This document shows positions 23,561 through 35,105 of a DNA stretch of 64,000 nt, piece by piece. The translations under genes and the position numbers were made by a program. How positions within the stretch are numbered: position 1 is the stretch's first letter; each line of letters begins with the position of its first letter. This DNA is from Glossina fuscipes (taxonomy: Eukaryota; Arthropoda; Insecta; Diptera; Glossinidae): the NCBI RefSeq assembly GCF_014805625.2, contig NW_023998414.1, forward strand, positions 7,199,858 through 7,263,857. The letters are read 5' to 3'. A model generated the notes under the pieces. It was given only the letters and a program-made list of their open reading frames with translations, did not search any database and had not been told where the DNA came from.

Positions 23561-23801
23561 GTGATTATGCTCACAAAATCAATTGTCATTATCTTATCTC
23601 TTATCAGCAGAAATGCATTTTTCAAGTGCAATGTGATTATGGCTTCTTTTTAAACTTTTTCAATCATTTAAAAATCGAAAAATGTCCTGAGACTTTGACT
23701 TCAATGCTCAACGGAATACTCCATGTGATGTAATTGAAAAATAATTCTTTCTTTTTCTCATACAGGATTGAATTACTTCTCCGGCGAATCGTTACTAATA
23801 C

Positions 23802-26800
23802 ATGTTCAACTCAATATCTTTTCAGATCGTATCAATCGTACAAATTACTCTGCCTACATTGTATTTGCTATTAATTGTAGTATTTAATTTATCACAATCT
23901 GCTAGCGGTGTTGCCCCAGCGCCAGTTGTTTATTTAGTGCCGCCTCCTCTGCCATCGTTACCACAATTTAATTATGCCAAAGCATTCAATTTTAAGACCA
24001 ATGAGTTTCAAACTTCCCCACTATCCAGCAGTAATAATCAATCGTCATCTAAATCTCCTGAGCAATCTCCTGGTTTTATGACACGCGTAGCCCGATGGTT
24101 TGGTTTTTCTAATGGCAAACCTCAAATTCCGGATTCAAATATGCCAGCTGCGTCGAACAAACAGTTGTATAGTTATCCTAAACCTCAGCAATATGACGCC
24201 AATGGTAAAGAGCTTTGTAATTTGTGCAATAAATATCCCTGGATGCCGATGTTTCCCAATAGCGTACACTTTGCTCAAACTAATCAATGGGCTCCTCAAG
24301 CCGCCGTGCATGGAGCAAAATCCACTCAGGAGTTGCAACAAGCGTCTTCTATAGTAAAACAGAGAGCGGTGCAATTTCATTTTCCTCATCCGAATTTCTT
24401 CCATATACCAAACAATAATCCCAAAAATTTTCTTCAAAAACCATATCCTTCGGGACCATTTCTACCCATAGTTACGCCCAATTTTAATAGTCCAGCTGTG
24501 GCGCCGAAATTCCAATCTCAATCATACCGTCCAAGCTCTGCGCCATACTTTCAACAATTACCGTCAACGGAACCAGCTCACTTCCATCAGAATGTGGCCG
24601 CTTCCTCAGAAATACATTCGAATACCCTTAGACCAAATCACATATTTTCAACGGTCACGCCTCAAAGGGATTCCACATTTGAGATTGTAAAAAGTCATGA
24701 GCTAACGGAATTTGTATCTTCCATAGAATATCCAGCAACGTTCGTACATACTAAGGCCATCGATATAAATATGGTTAGCAGTACTACTATGCCGCCTAAC
24801 CACAAGCCAGATACAGACGCGTATTCAGATACTAGTACGGGACGTTATCTCTATGAAACACTTAATCCAAATTTAAATGACCACGTACCAGCTTCGCAAA
24901 TCATTACCGAGCCCGGTAGTTTTATCAACGACGTGGCGCTTTCTGCCGACATCTCGCAGTCTACAAAGTCCTCGCCAACTTATAATGGGCAAGACAATGC
25001 GCCTACATCACCACAATTCTCCAGTCAAGCTTTTATGTACGATATAGATAATTTTCCAGCGGCTTCATCGCAAAATGTCACCATACTGCAGCAATCTGCA
25101 GACCCGTGGCCTCTAGAATCTAAGGAATTCTTTTTTTCCACTACCCCATCCGAAAATGTATTTAGCCAAGAAGAAGAAACCACTACTCAAACTACAATCA
25201 CGGAAACTGAATCTACTGAGAGCTCTCGAGAGAACATTGTGGATCTTATAGCTTCCATACAAACCGATATACAGCGTCTCAAGCAAGATACATCAAATGC
25301 GTTAAGTTTCAAAACGCGACAGCGTGAAACACCAAAACGTTTATTGGATTCCCCTATACAACATGTGGGGGAGAAAGAGGGAGCTCCTAGGCCTTTTACA
25401 AAAGACCCATCCAGTTTGGGTTTTCGTTCAACAGATATTAACCAAAAATTTTCGCAGGCAGTTATTAATACTAAGGGCGGCCATACACAACCATGGCTCC
25501 CGTATACCGTATCATCTGCTGCCACCACATCGACGTCGACCTATAGGGCAATTGAGGCTAGTAGGGATTTTGTTGGCACATCTCCAACTGGATTACCAAC
25601 GCTAATTGACAACAAGCTTAGTAAATATTCTATACCGTATGCAACCAAGATAAAGCCTCGACCTTTTGAAAGCACACGTGACAGCGCAATCACTAAAGAT
25701 CCCTTAGCCGGATTATATAGTCATCTGAATGAACTGCATACTCCGCAAGAATCTATGTTAATAGGAGTTAAAGCTCAGGGTGTTCCTTTCTCTTCCAATA
25801 CAACTCCTTCGCCGAGAAATACGAAATATTTAACAAAAATTTTAGCTTCAAATTTACGGGAACTTCTACAGCGGGAACTTGAAGTGAATCCAAGGAATAA
25901 ATCATTACCAGCGAACGGTTTGAGCTTCGATATTTCAAAACTGCAAAAAAATATTGATGGTTGGACGGAGCAGGAATACACTTCGCTCTCGCATAGACCT
26001 AGTACACCTACTATAGGAGGACGATCGAAGAAAATACCTTCGGAGTATTTGCCCACCACAACGACCACGACAACGACAACGACGATGAAACCGCAACGTC
26101 AGTCAAAAACCACAAAAGAATTTGAAAGCTCCCCTGGACTTCCTATCTCTATTAATAACTTGGAGCCTTTATTGCAAGATAGAGGATCTATAAAGTTTCA
26201 CTACACCCCCATAGAAGACAATCATTTACAGGATACCGATGAGAGAAATGTCTTTAGCAAAAATAATACTCTGACAACGTTTATAAATTCTAGCACTGCC
26301 AAATCAATAACAACTACTACCGATACGTTAACATATATAAGAAATATTGCAGCTCAAGAGGAATCAAGGGAATTATGGAAGAAAGCCCAGGTGACGATAT
26401 CACCGCAAACTAAGGAAAAAGTTTATGTTGTTACACCGCAGCCGCGCTTTCATCCGCGGACTTTTAGCGAACAGTTTTTCACCGGTCTCGGCAGTGCCTT
26501 TAAGTCACCCAGATTTGTGGTTAGGCCTACACCAGGCAACGGTGAGTATCATATATAACACAACAGTATACTTAACTTTATTAGTCCTGATTTACTGATT
26601 TAGTTACCTAACATAGGTAAACTTATCCTTGCCCTCCCTAACAAAAATTGTTTTTTTTTTTGAACCCTTCCCATCTCTATTCACAGCAAGTAATTTAACA
26701 AAATTTTTAGACACAAACAATAATAAGAGCTCAGCGAAAAGTTTACAACAAATGCTGTTCGGATCTGATCTATTCGGGCTCAAGGGCTTATCAACTTACA

Positions 26801-27159
26801 CGTCCAAGCAACCGGTCGAGATAATTGGTGGCAATTCGAAAGTAAATCTTTATAAATCGAAATCCAGTAATGAATTTTAAAAACATTTGTTTTATGATCT
26901 CTTTTAAAAACTTGAAATAAACAATTACATATGCACACGCACATGCACATGCACATGCACATGCACATGACCATAAAAAATATCGCTATCACTTACATTA
27001 ACATCGCACTCATGTACATACATTTAGGTTATCACGATTGTTACGCCGCCTGATAATTTAGAGACGACAACATCCGCATCCGCATCCGCCAATATAATGG
27101 ATTTGACCAAAGGAAAACGTACAACTAGGAAACCCACAATGTCACCATCACCACGATAA
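23802..27159 (+). CDS. Unrecognised secreted or membrane-anchored Pro/Ser/Thr-rich protein, 1008 aa
   Basis: Three coding exons: 23802-26541, 26687-26841 and 27028-27159 (introns 145 and 186 nt, all GT-AG, phases 1 and 0). The start is the first ATG after an in-frame TAA at 23796-23798. A strong acceptor (TTTTTCTCATACAG) ends at 23765, so a 5'-UTR exon lies upstream. Residues 1-36 are hydrophobic (LPTLYLLLIVVFNL), consistent with a signal peptide or N-terminal anchor. A proline-rich segment follows (APVVYLVPPPLPSLP). The only two cysteines form CNLC at 139-142, followed by NKYPWMPMFP. The rest is Ser/Thr/Pro/Gln-rich and probably disordered, with several NxS/T sites and a run of ten Thr in exon 1 (about 26056-26085), suggesting O-glycosylation. 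A short hydrophilic helix-like stretch (ENIVDLIASIQTDIQRLKQD) lies mid-protein. The family is not recognised; an extracellular or cuticle-associated role is only an inference. A candidate ATTAAA poly-A signal is at 27330-27335. Confidence 0.75.
26934..26968. repeat. (GCACAT)n hexamer array in intron 2
   Basis: Five to six copies of a hexamer inside the second intron of the secreted-protein gene. Confidence 0.9.
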
Positions 27160-27884
27160 GCAATAATAGTTTTATTAATTGAAACCTTCTTTGCCTTCCC
27201 TCTATCTCTCTCTCTCTCTCTCTCTATCTCATTATTTCATCATTGTCTTCTATTGTATTATATTTCATAGTGAAGTATTTATGTTTGTCCGATTTCTATC
27301 TATATGTATACATATATAAGAACATTTTAATTAAATTCAATTTAATTTTAGTTTTAATTAAACCAAAAGTTTTAAGTGACTTTTTATATGAAGATAACAG
27401 CTATTGTAATAAGAGCATGGTATTCGGACTTAAGCCGAATGATGGATTATTATCTGCCATCTTCAGATCTATTATAAATATAAAACGTCCTTATTAACCG
27501 CAGTTATCGATGGTTAAAATGAATCCTCAGTTTAATCCTAAACATATATATATCGCGATCAAATTATGAACAATAAGCGGAAGGAGGAGAAATGCTACGA
27601 GTTCGTCTTTACCCTTTAGTTTTATAAAAAAAGTTGTTACCAAGTTATTACTAAGTCGATCTTAAATCAATCATAAGTAACCGAAATCAAAGAATTCTGA
27701 TGAGATTTATTCTTAGCTTCTCAGTGCCACTGTAAATGATTTATGAAATACTTGTAACGGGCTGCGATCTGCGTAAGCATTCTAGATGAGCATGAATAGC
27801 GGAATCGATTTAAGCAAACTCTATTTTTCATCTGCCCGCTGAATAAAAGGAAGAAGAAACTGAATCTCAAGTTTTGATTTTTAT
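27160..27884. other. 3' flank of the secreted-protein gene
   Basis: Probable 3' UTR and intergenic DNA. A CT array lies at 27199-27230. Candidate poly-A signals are ATTAAA at 27330-27335 and AATAAA near 27842. The open frame at 27243-27497 has no other support. Confidence 0.5.
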
Positions 27885-28345
27885 ACCCACTACCAAAGGA
27901 TGAGCGGCATATTCATTATGTCGAAACGTTTGTAACGCCCGAAACGAGGCATAAGAGATCCTACAAAGTATAACATATCCTTAATCAGTGTGAAATTCTA
28001 AATCGATTCAAGCATGTCCGTCTGTCTGTCGGTCTATCGGTAATGTCTGTTGTAGATCTTCTCCTGGCCGCAAAAATGAAATTATCGACTTCAAACTTGG
28101 CAGAGGCAATGATAGTTCTTGCACGCAAGTTGACGTTGAAAATAGGCTAAATCGATGAAAGGACATGCCCACAGTATGTGATGCACGTGCACTGAGAACA
28201 CCTCTGTTTTGTCAAAAGGAATAAAAAATTGGTTTTTGTTGATTACTCATAGTCTATAGCAGATGAATGTAGAGAAAATGGAACGCATATGCTATGGGCA
28301 ATGCTGTCTGTAGTACCTCTAAATACATTTATAAAATTCTTATAC
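27885..28345 (+). repeat. Family A repeat, first module, well preserved
   Basis: Header 'ACCCACTACCAAAGGATGAG', then 'CGAAACGTTTGTAACGCCCG', 'CCTACAAAGTATAACATATCC', 'GTCTGTCTGTCGGTCTATCG', 'GTAATGTCTGTTGTAGATCT', 'CTTGGCAGAGGCAATGATAG', 'GTTCTTGCACGCAAGTTGA', 'GGACATGCCCACAGTATG', and 'GAACGCATATGCTATGGGC'. One of the best guides to the family A consensus. Confidence 0.75.
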
Positions 28346-28479
28346 TAAGTTCGAAAGTTGATTATAACGGATCAGGAATTCGCTTACAATTGCCGGAAAA
28401 CTATGCGATGATATGATAAAAATAAACATGATTTTAATGCACACTTGTGGTGTAAATGCATATGCATCATATGCATATA

Positions 28480-28600
28480 CTTATAATGTATAACGATTCT
28501 GAATTGATCGGTATACCAAAAGGTAAATCTATCTAAGATCCCTTTGAATGTTTCATATGTCCGCATACATCCTGCAGTGTAAATGGTCTAAGGTATCGAA
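28480..28600 (-). repeat. Family B repeat, short inverted fragment
   Basis: 'TTCTGAATTGATCGGTATAC', 'AAAGGTAAATCTATCTAAGA', 'GTCCGCATACATCC' and 'AATGGTCTAAGGTATCG' match the terminal part of family B. Confidence 0.55.
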
Positions 28601-29756
28601 ATGACGAACTGCCTTAGGCGGGGTATTGGAGCGTATTAAATAGTTGAGCTTATTTGCTTAAACAGCTTTTGCTTCTCAATTTCTACAATATCTTATATGT
28701 TGTCGCTAAATCGCCTAAAAGTATGCTTTGTTATATCAATAACTCAAATTTCGTAAATACTTCGTATAGAAACTATTGATGGATATCAAAAATTTCGATT
28801 ATTGGAGCAGCAGCGATTCCCCTTTTGTTGCGGTTGTGATTGGAGAGAAAATAGAAATTTTAAACGTAACATTGCTTAAGACTAAGCTTGAATTCAATTT
28901 GTGCTTCGGTGCAATGAAACCATAGATCCGAAAAACATTAAAATGTTACAATGAACATTTAATTATGGCCATAGATTACGTATGTAATGTTGTTCACTAA
29001 ATAATTTCATATTCGTTAAGGGGGAGAAAATCGGAGATTTCCAAAAAGTTGAATGATATTCGATTTATTATACTTTCTTTTTTTTCAAATTGTAAACTTT
29101 GAAAGAAACTCAAATACAGGATATGGTTAAATCCAAATTAAGATTTTATAGAGTTCATATATATCTTCTTCTTATAAAGTTTCCGTTAAAAATACATCAA
29201 GATATATTTATAACAATTATAAAAGGTATCAAAAAAGTGCTTTAACAATTAACATTTGGGTATGGATGATGAAAACGATGCTTTGACTGAATTTGGAAAA
29301 AGAAAAAAAGAAAACATTTTTTACATCGAAGATGGTAGCTATAAAATGTAAAAGATATGAGAAGAAGTCATATAAATACTTGTGTGTATAATTATATTGT
29401 AATATAATGTAATTAAGCAAAATATTGTATTGAAAATGATATGAACGTGAATAAAAAATATTGTCCACAAAAAAATTACAATCGATTATGCGACTCATTG
29501 TTTTTCAAGGTAAAGTAATCGTATCTTTCATCGCTTTATCGGAAAATATGTTTCACCTTTTTTTTTTGGTTTTTATTTTTTTTATTTTTTACTCCAATTA
29601 GTTAATCCTATGTTGTTTATTTTTTTTTTTGTGTTTTAATTTATTTTTTTATAAAATTTTCACAAATTTATATAATAAAAACAAGCAAAAATTCTGTTGT
29701 AGGTCACGGACCACCACCAAATACCTTACAAGACTCAATGACATTTTATAGTAGGC
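28601..29756. other. Gene-free stretch
   Basis: No gene supported. T-rich runs lie near 29558-29660. The 89-codon minus-strand frame at 29229-29498 is low-complexity and unconvincing. Confidence 0.5.
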
Positions 29757-29990
29757 AAAGTGATCGGCGAAGTGGTTCAATTTAAATCATTTTCAATAGT
29801 GTTTTTGGGATAAAAGAGATCAGTGTATCGAATTTCATCAAAATATTTCAAAAGTTGAAGATTTTAGGTTGAATATAACATAATAGGATCGATAGACAAG
29901 CTTTGAATCGATCGGCATAAGAAAGGGCGGGCTTTCGCGCAAACTTGCATACATGATCTTGCATCGAAGGTAGTGTAGGGTGTAATGAAT
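29757..29990 (-). repeat. Family B repeat, inverted
   Basis: 'GTGATCGGCGAAGTGGTTC', 'TCATTTTCAATAGTGTTTTT', 'TCGAATTTCATCAAAATATT', 'GATAGACAAGCTTTGAATCG', 'CGCAAACTTGCATACATG', and the end 'GTAGTGTAGGGTGTAATG'. Confidence 0.65.
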
Positions 29991-30480
29991 GAAAACAAAG
30001 AATAAATAAGAGATGCAAAAAACAATTACAAATCCATAGAAATCTTATTGTAAACATTGCCTTGCAATGTTCCATTTTTCTGACGCACTAAAAACGAAGC
30101 GTATATGTGGCAAGCTTTGTTTAAAACCAAAAACAACAAGGAAAAATCCAATAAGACTGTATATCCAATTAGATAGAATTTATGACGGAATAGTCTTTCA
30201 TTATATTAACGAAAAAGCTAAGAAAGGTATATTCGTCTCAGCCCAATACGTAATAAGTGAGTCAGTTATCAAGTCACTTTAATATTCAATACATCAACAT
30301 ACATTAACAAATATTATATAACCACTTTAATAAGTATGCGTTAAATTGCTCAATCGGGATTATGTTTATATAGGACTTGCAGTTGCCTTTAGAATGTATG
30401 TACATATCAGACTTTCAATTAATTTCTCTTATGCACGGATGAACACATAGACTTAAATCGATTGGATCGCTTATGTTGAG

Positions 30481-30515
<35 letters not shown>

Positions 30516-31024
30516 CCCTTTATGGGGTATTCGATGCCTATTTCTTGATATTCAAAATGGACGAATTGACCTATAGCCAGGGTATACTAGTACAGAATTG
30601 AAAAAGATGAAACAAGAAAAGGCAATGATTTCGCGATCATTATAAGTGTAGTTGGGCGGAGATCACAAGCAGTTTTCGTAATTGATGTTTGTTTATATAA
30701 AAAATAGGAAAACTTTAAATTATTGTTTTCCATGCAGATTTTGGTGTGTGATGAGTGTGACGCGTTATAACAATAGATAAGCAGGCGAACTAGCGACATA
30801 GCGAATATGTACAGAGAGACCTGACAAACTTATGATGATTAAGAAAATGTGCATTTTTTATTTTTTATTTATTTTTTTTATATTTAGTAAATCCTCTTCA
30901 ACGATAATCTGGCAACATGAAGTGTCATATTGGTTAATTGAAAATATTAAACAACTAAAAGTATGCTTTAAAATTCTCGTATAAAAGAAATGCTTTAATA
31001 ATAATAAAAAAAAGTGCATACAAT
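29991..31024. other. Gene-free stretch
   Basis: No gene supported. A TA array lies at 30484-30512. The 71-codon plus-strand frame at 30067-30282 is unrecognised and lacks splice or promoter context. Confidence 0.5.
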
Positions 31025-31345
31025 CTAAGCTAAGCGAGTTCATATATTTTATCATTTTGTTGTAAACAAGCGATGTATAAACTACCCACGTGGACGCCGC
31101 TATAAGATATATAGATATTTATGATCAGTAACAAATTTTGAATCGATTTGCGGATGTTCCTCTCTTCGTTTGTGCGATGTCTCTCGGTCCCGGAAATTAA
31201 GATATCGATTTTAACTATGGCAAACATGTTGAAAGTTCCTGCACGTCGGTTAGTATTGAACATGGGCTAAATTGGCCAAAGAACGCGTCCACATAAATGA
31301 AGAACTCTCTCCCTTTTGTCGAAAGCAAGAAAAATGTTTTTTTTT
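31025..31345 (+). repeat. Family A repeat, decayed first module
   Basis: 'TATTTATGATCAGTAACAAA', 'TTTGAATCGATTTGCGG', 'AAATTAAGATATCGATTTTA', 'GTTCCTGCACGTCGGTTAG', 'TGAACATGGGCTAAATTGGC' and 'CTCCCTTTTGTCGAAAGC' follow the family A order. It lies 3' of the first transporter gene. Confidence 0.6.
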
Positions 31346-31577
31346 TTTGCTTTTACTTAAAAAATTTCCATATGATATAAAATAATTTTGCATAAGCGGA
31401 GCCACATAATATTAAAGAAGAGGGTTGGAATTCGATATTCTTCGCTTTTGATTTCTAACAATAAGGTGGTGGGGGTACAAAAGTGTCGGGAAAATGTTCT
31501 TACTTTTTGATGCTCGCTTAAGTAGCGCGTTATAGAAAATAATTAAATAAAACTCGGGAAAGTTGTACTTATAAAAT

Positions 31578-31583
31578 TTTATT
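31578..31583 (-). terminator. Candidate polyadenylation signal AATAAA
   Basis: AATAAA on the minus strand, 51 bases past the stop codon of the transporter gene ending at 31635. Position and strand fit a short 3' UTR. Confidence 0.5.
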
Positions 31584-31634
31584 AAAATAGTAAAAATTGA
31601 TAAAGTAATTATAAAAAATCAAAAATATAATTCG

Positions 31635-33900
31635 TTATAAGTTTTCATTTTCTTTGCAAAAACTAGAGGGTTTACGAAAATAACGGCGTACCAAACCTTC
31701 TATCGTCCATAATAAGCTAGCGGTAAAAGTCATAATATTTAGGCAATGAAGTGTTACGGCGTAATTGTAACGATCACGTATTAAACCTAAATTAAAAAAA
31801 AATAAAAATACAATTATACAAAATACAAAGACGAAGACGAAAAAGCACTTACGTAAATACTTACCAACGAAAGGTCCCGAGATTAGAGTGAATATACCGG
31901 AAATAAGTAATTGTAAGCCCGATGCTGCCGGCAATCGTTTTAGAGGCACGCAACTTGGTATAATCAATGGCCAAAATATAGTGCGTACACCTTTAAAAAT
32001 GCCCATAATTGCGAATGTGGTAATAATTACCGGGAAAGAATGTATGAAAGCGACTATGGTGCGGCCTGTCGCCATGCCTATTACGCCAATTAAAAAGAAT
32101 ACACGATTGTCCCAAGCGATTTTCTCAATTAAGAATGGTAACAAGAAGCGTGTAGTTAAATCTAGACCGCCTAAAGCGGACAAACAAAGTGTTATCTGAT
32201 TAGTAGTTAAGCCGAAATCTATTAATATAAATGGTGTAAGTATCGAGAAATTCAATTCGCTGAAATTAATCATCGTTAAGCCGGCCACCAGATTAATATA
32301 AGTGAAATCTTTTAATAAATCCAAATCAAAGAAGACAATAACCTTTTGGAAAAATGTCATACTTATTGCCTTATCTACTGGCTCATCAATTTTCATCGAT
32401 TCTTCTTCGGCAATTTTTGTATCATTTAATAATTTTCTTTGATCATTGCAAGTGCATTTCAATGATTCCGATTTTAATGAATTCCCTCTACTCAAAGATT
32501 CATCTTTCCCTCTTTTAAAGTTGCTCGATTTGTAAATGCTTCCACGCCTTAATTCTTCCTCGTCCCTTTGACGTAGCGCAGTACTTTCGGAATCTTTGCA
32601 ACTGGATGATAGTCGATGTAAACGCGGCCTATCCGAGGATAGGGAGACTTTTGAACCGAACCAACCGTCGTTGACGCGCGACAACATGGGTGTCCCCGGT
32701 TCAGTTATTTCGAAGCCCGGTGAATACTCATCATCCCCTTTGCTTAAGTGCTGAGACGAATTTATATTTACTTCTCTATGCTTTAGCAGTGCACAATATT
32801 TGCATTCTGTCATCGTTTCGGATGCTATCAATGGCGGTAAGACTACTATTGGTTTTGGAACGTGATAGAGAACTGGTTGATAGATAAGAGCACAAGCAAA
32901 ACTGTGCAGAGAGAGAGCGGCAAATATGTAAACTGTACCCCGAACGCCATACACAGCCAATAGATAAGTGACAAGATGAGGTAAAAGAATTGGTAGAAAG
33001 CCCGTTATCGACCATGTGAAGCCTGCTGCCCTTCTACGTTTTTCCTTGAAATAAGTGTTTACAGCCAGACTAGAGGCTGAGACACTTATGCCCATACCGA
33101 AACCTATCGGGAATGGAATAGGTGAAGCATAGTATTCGAGAGTTTTTGTTTTTTTGTTTTTTTTTTTTTTTGTTTCTTGGTTTCCAATCAAATCTCTTAC
33201 CATATAATAATGAATAGGTAAAGACATATGAGAGAAATGTCTCGCAAAACGCCGTCAAGAAAAGTCCAATGAATATTAATATGGAGCCCATTATGGCTAC
33301 TTGACGAAATGTGAAGCGACGAAACATTGGTCCATTCAATAAACCTAAGCATATAAACTGTTGGTAATTTGAAGTATCATTACTTCTCTGACAATATGAG
33401 TCACACACCTGAACATGCTGAAATGGCCGGATTAGTGTTGATTATGGTAGTAATTTGAGCATTTGTTAAGCCCAAAACTTGTAAATGTTCGCGAAATATA
33501 AAACCGAACAATACCAGGCAGGGATAAACTGTTAACTGTAAACAAGAAAAAAAAAATAAACAAAAAGAATAAAATAAATAAACGAAAGAAAGAAGAACAT
33601 AAAGACTGTAAGAAAATCAAAAAAAAAAAAAAAAAAAAAAAAGCGAAGAGAGAAGAGAAATGGCCTGAAATCAATAACACTTACATTTGATATGCCCGCA
33701 GCGATGCACACTAACCAAGCCCAGCCACCATCAGGAGCTATAAAGTTCTCGCCTAAATCGCTTTTATCGTGACGTCGCTTTTTCTTAGGTTTTAAATATT
33801 TTACTGTGTAATTATTTTTTGAATCTTCGAGTGGTAAAGTCGTCGCACGATAGACCGGTAAGCATAATTCTTCTTTACCTTTATCAGAGCCGGTCGCCAT
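31635..33900 (-). CDS. Monocarboxylate transporter-like protein (SLC16/MCT family), 625 aa, copy 1
   Basis: Five coding exons: 33900-33685, 33535-33409, 33344-33201, 33103-31865 and 31786-31635. Introns are 149, 64, 97 and 78 nt, all GT-AG, with consistent phases. The start is the first ATG after an in-frame TGA at 33925-33927. The protein has the MCT TM1 signature PDGGWAWLV at residues 56-64 and the TM4 region FRRFTFRQVAIMGSILIF. A long hydrophilic loop spans about residues 244-410, followed by the second transmembrane half (residues about 427-615). In TM8, D477 and R481 (GGLDLTTRFLLPF) match the Asp/Arg pair essential for proton-coupled transport in mammalian MCT1 (D302/R306). The TM1 lysine of MCT1 is not evident. 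Likely a plasma-membrane major-facilitator carrier for lactate, pyruvate or related acids; substrate unknown. It is a tandem paralogue of the gene at 41337-46008. Length is somewhat above mammalian MCT1 because of the loop. Confidence 0.9.
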
Positions 33901-33962
33901 TGTTCGCTGATGAAGGCTATGAAATCAAAAGGTCTGCACGAAATCTATTTCAATGCTTGAGT

Positions 33963-33970
33963 TTTATATA
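33963..33970 (-). promoter_or_regulatory. Candidate TATA box of transporter copy 1
   Basis: TATATAAA on the minus strand, 63 bases upstream of the start codon. That leaves room for a short 5' UTR if transcription starts about 30 bases downstream. A competing reading is that CGTGCAG near 33935 is a splice acceptor from an upstream exon. Confidence 0.35.
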
Positions 33971-35053
33971 TGCTTTTTTGAGAAACTTGAATGCGTTCAT
34001 AAAAAATCAATTCGTCCATAAATTTAGTAAAGTAAATGATCATTACGCTGCTTACAAGGTTAATATAATGATGCCATAGAAGAAAAATATGAAAAAATAA
34101 AAAGATAAAAAAAAATATATATATTGTACATTTAATGTACAGCGAGCCCTTTACAGAGGAACCAGCGACCAGCAACCAGCTTTCCTATCAATAAGATTTC
34201 AATCGGAAACATAATAAAATTTATATTGGATTTTATTCAAATCTGAAGGCGATAGTTATTGCAGAAAAATGAACATGCGCATATAGAATAATGGTAAGTA
34301 ATAAAGTAAGAGCATGAAGGGTATGGAACGAATCTATTTTCATCGCCATGCATATGTCTTATGTGTTAATAAACATGTTTCCCGTTTCGATGTGACGCTC
34401 GTCTAAGGGTTTACGCGTATGTGCTCTTGTTTTATGTTATAGTTCTTTACTTCTTCTTCTTCTTATTCTTATTCTTCTTATTTTTTCTTCTTTTTAATTT
34501 TTAATTTTTTATACTTTAAGTTTAATTGTTAACTTAAGAATGCATCACGTTATGTCTAAAAGTATGGATTCTTAAATACTATGCACAGACAAATATGCGG
34601 GTTTTGTTTTTTGTTTTTTTTTTTGCTGAGGTCTTTCATCGATAAGGTAGGAAATTAACGACTCAATTAATGTCGTTTGACATTTACGACCAAATCGATG
34701 TGTACGAATGTGTATTTGCATTTAAATATACAACCATCATTAATTTAGGCTGATTAGAGCGGTGAGTACGTGCATGTTTTTAATAATAATGAATTTTCTT
34801 GCTTGCCTTTTGAAACGCTTAAGCGCAATAATTGCTATGAGATATAGAAAAAATTCACCTGTGGACTGTAATGCCTTTGATTTTTCTTTTCTTTTTTTCT
34901 TTTTTTCTTTTTTTTTGGGCTTTTGTCTACTCTCAAGTATTGCGCTAAACTATAAAATTAATTTTATGAAAGCGACCGTTATCAACAACAATTTTAACCT
35001 GAAGTATTCGTCCTAATCTGTGATTAAGTATATGATTTAAATAATGTAGTAAC

Positions 35054-35055
<2 letters not shown>
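33971..35055. other. Gene-free stretch upstream of transporter copy 1
   Basis: No gene supported. Short TTC/TTA runs lie near 34450-34490, and T-rich runs near 34610 and 34885-34916. Confidence 0.5.

Positions 35056-35098
<43 letters not shown>
35056..35098. repeat. (CT)n microsatellite
   Basis: Uninterrupted CT array; read directly. Confidence 0.95.

Positions 35099-35105
<7 letters not shown>

Noticed and set aside
33432..33680. Phe-rich ORF overlapping exon 2 of the first transporter
   Set aside because: It is intron 1 plus an out-of-frame read of exon 2; the phase-matched model explains the sequence.
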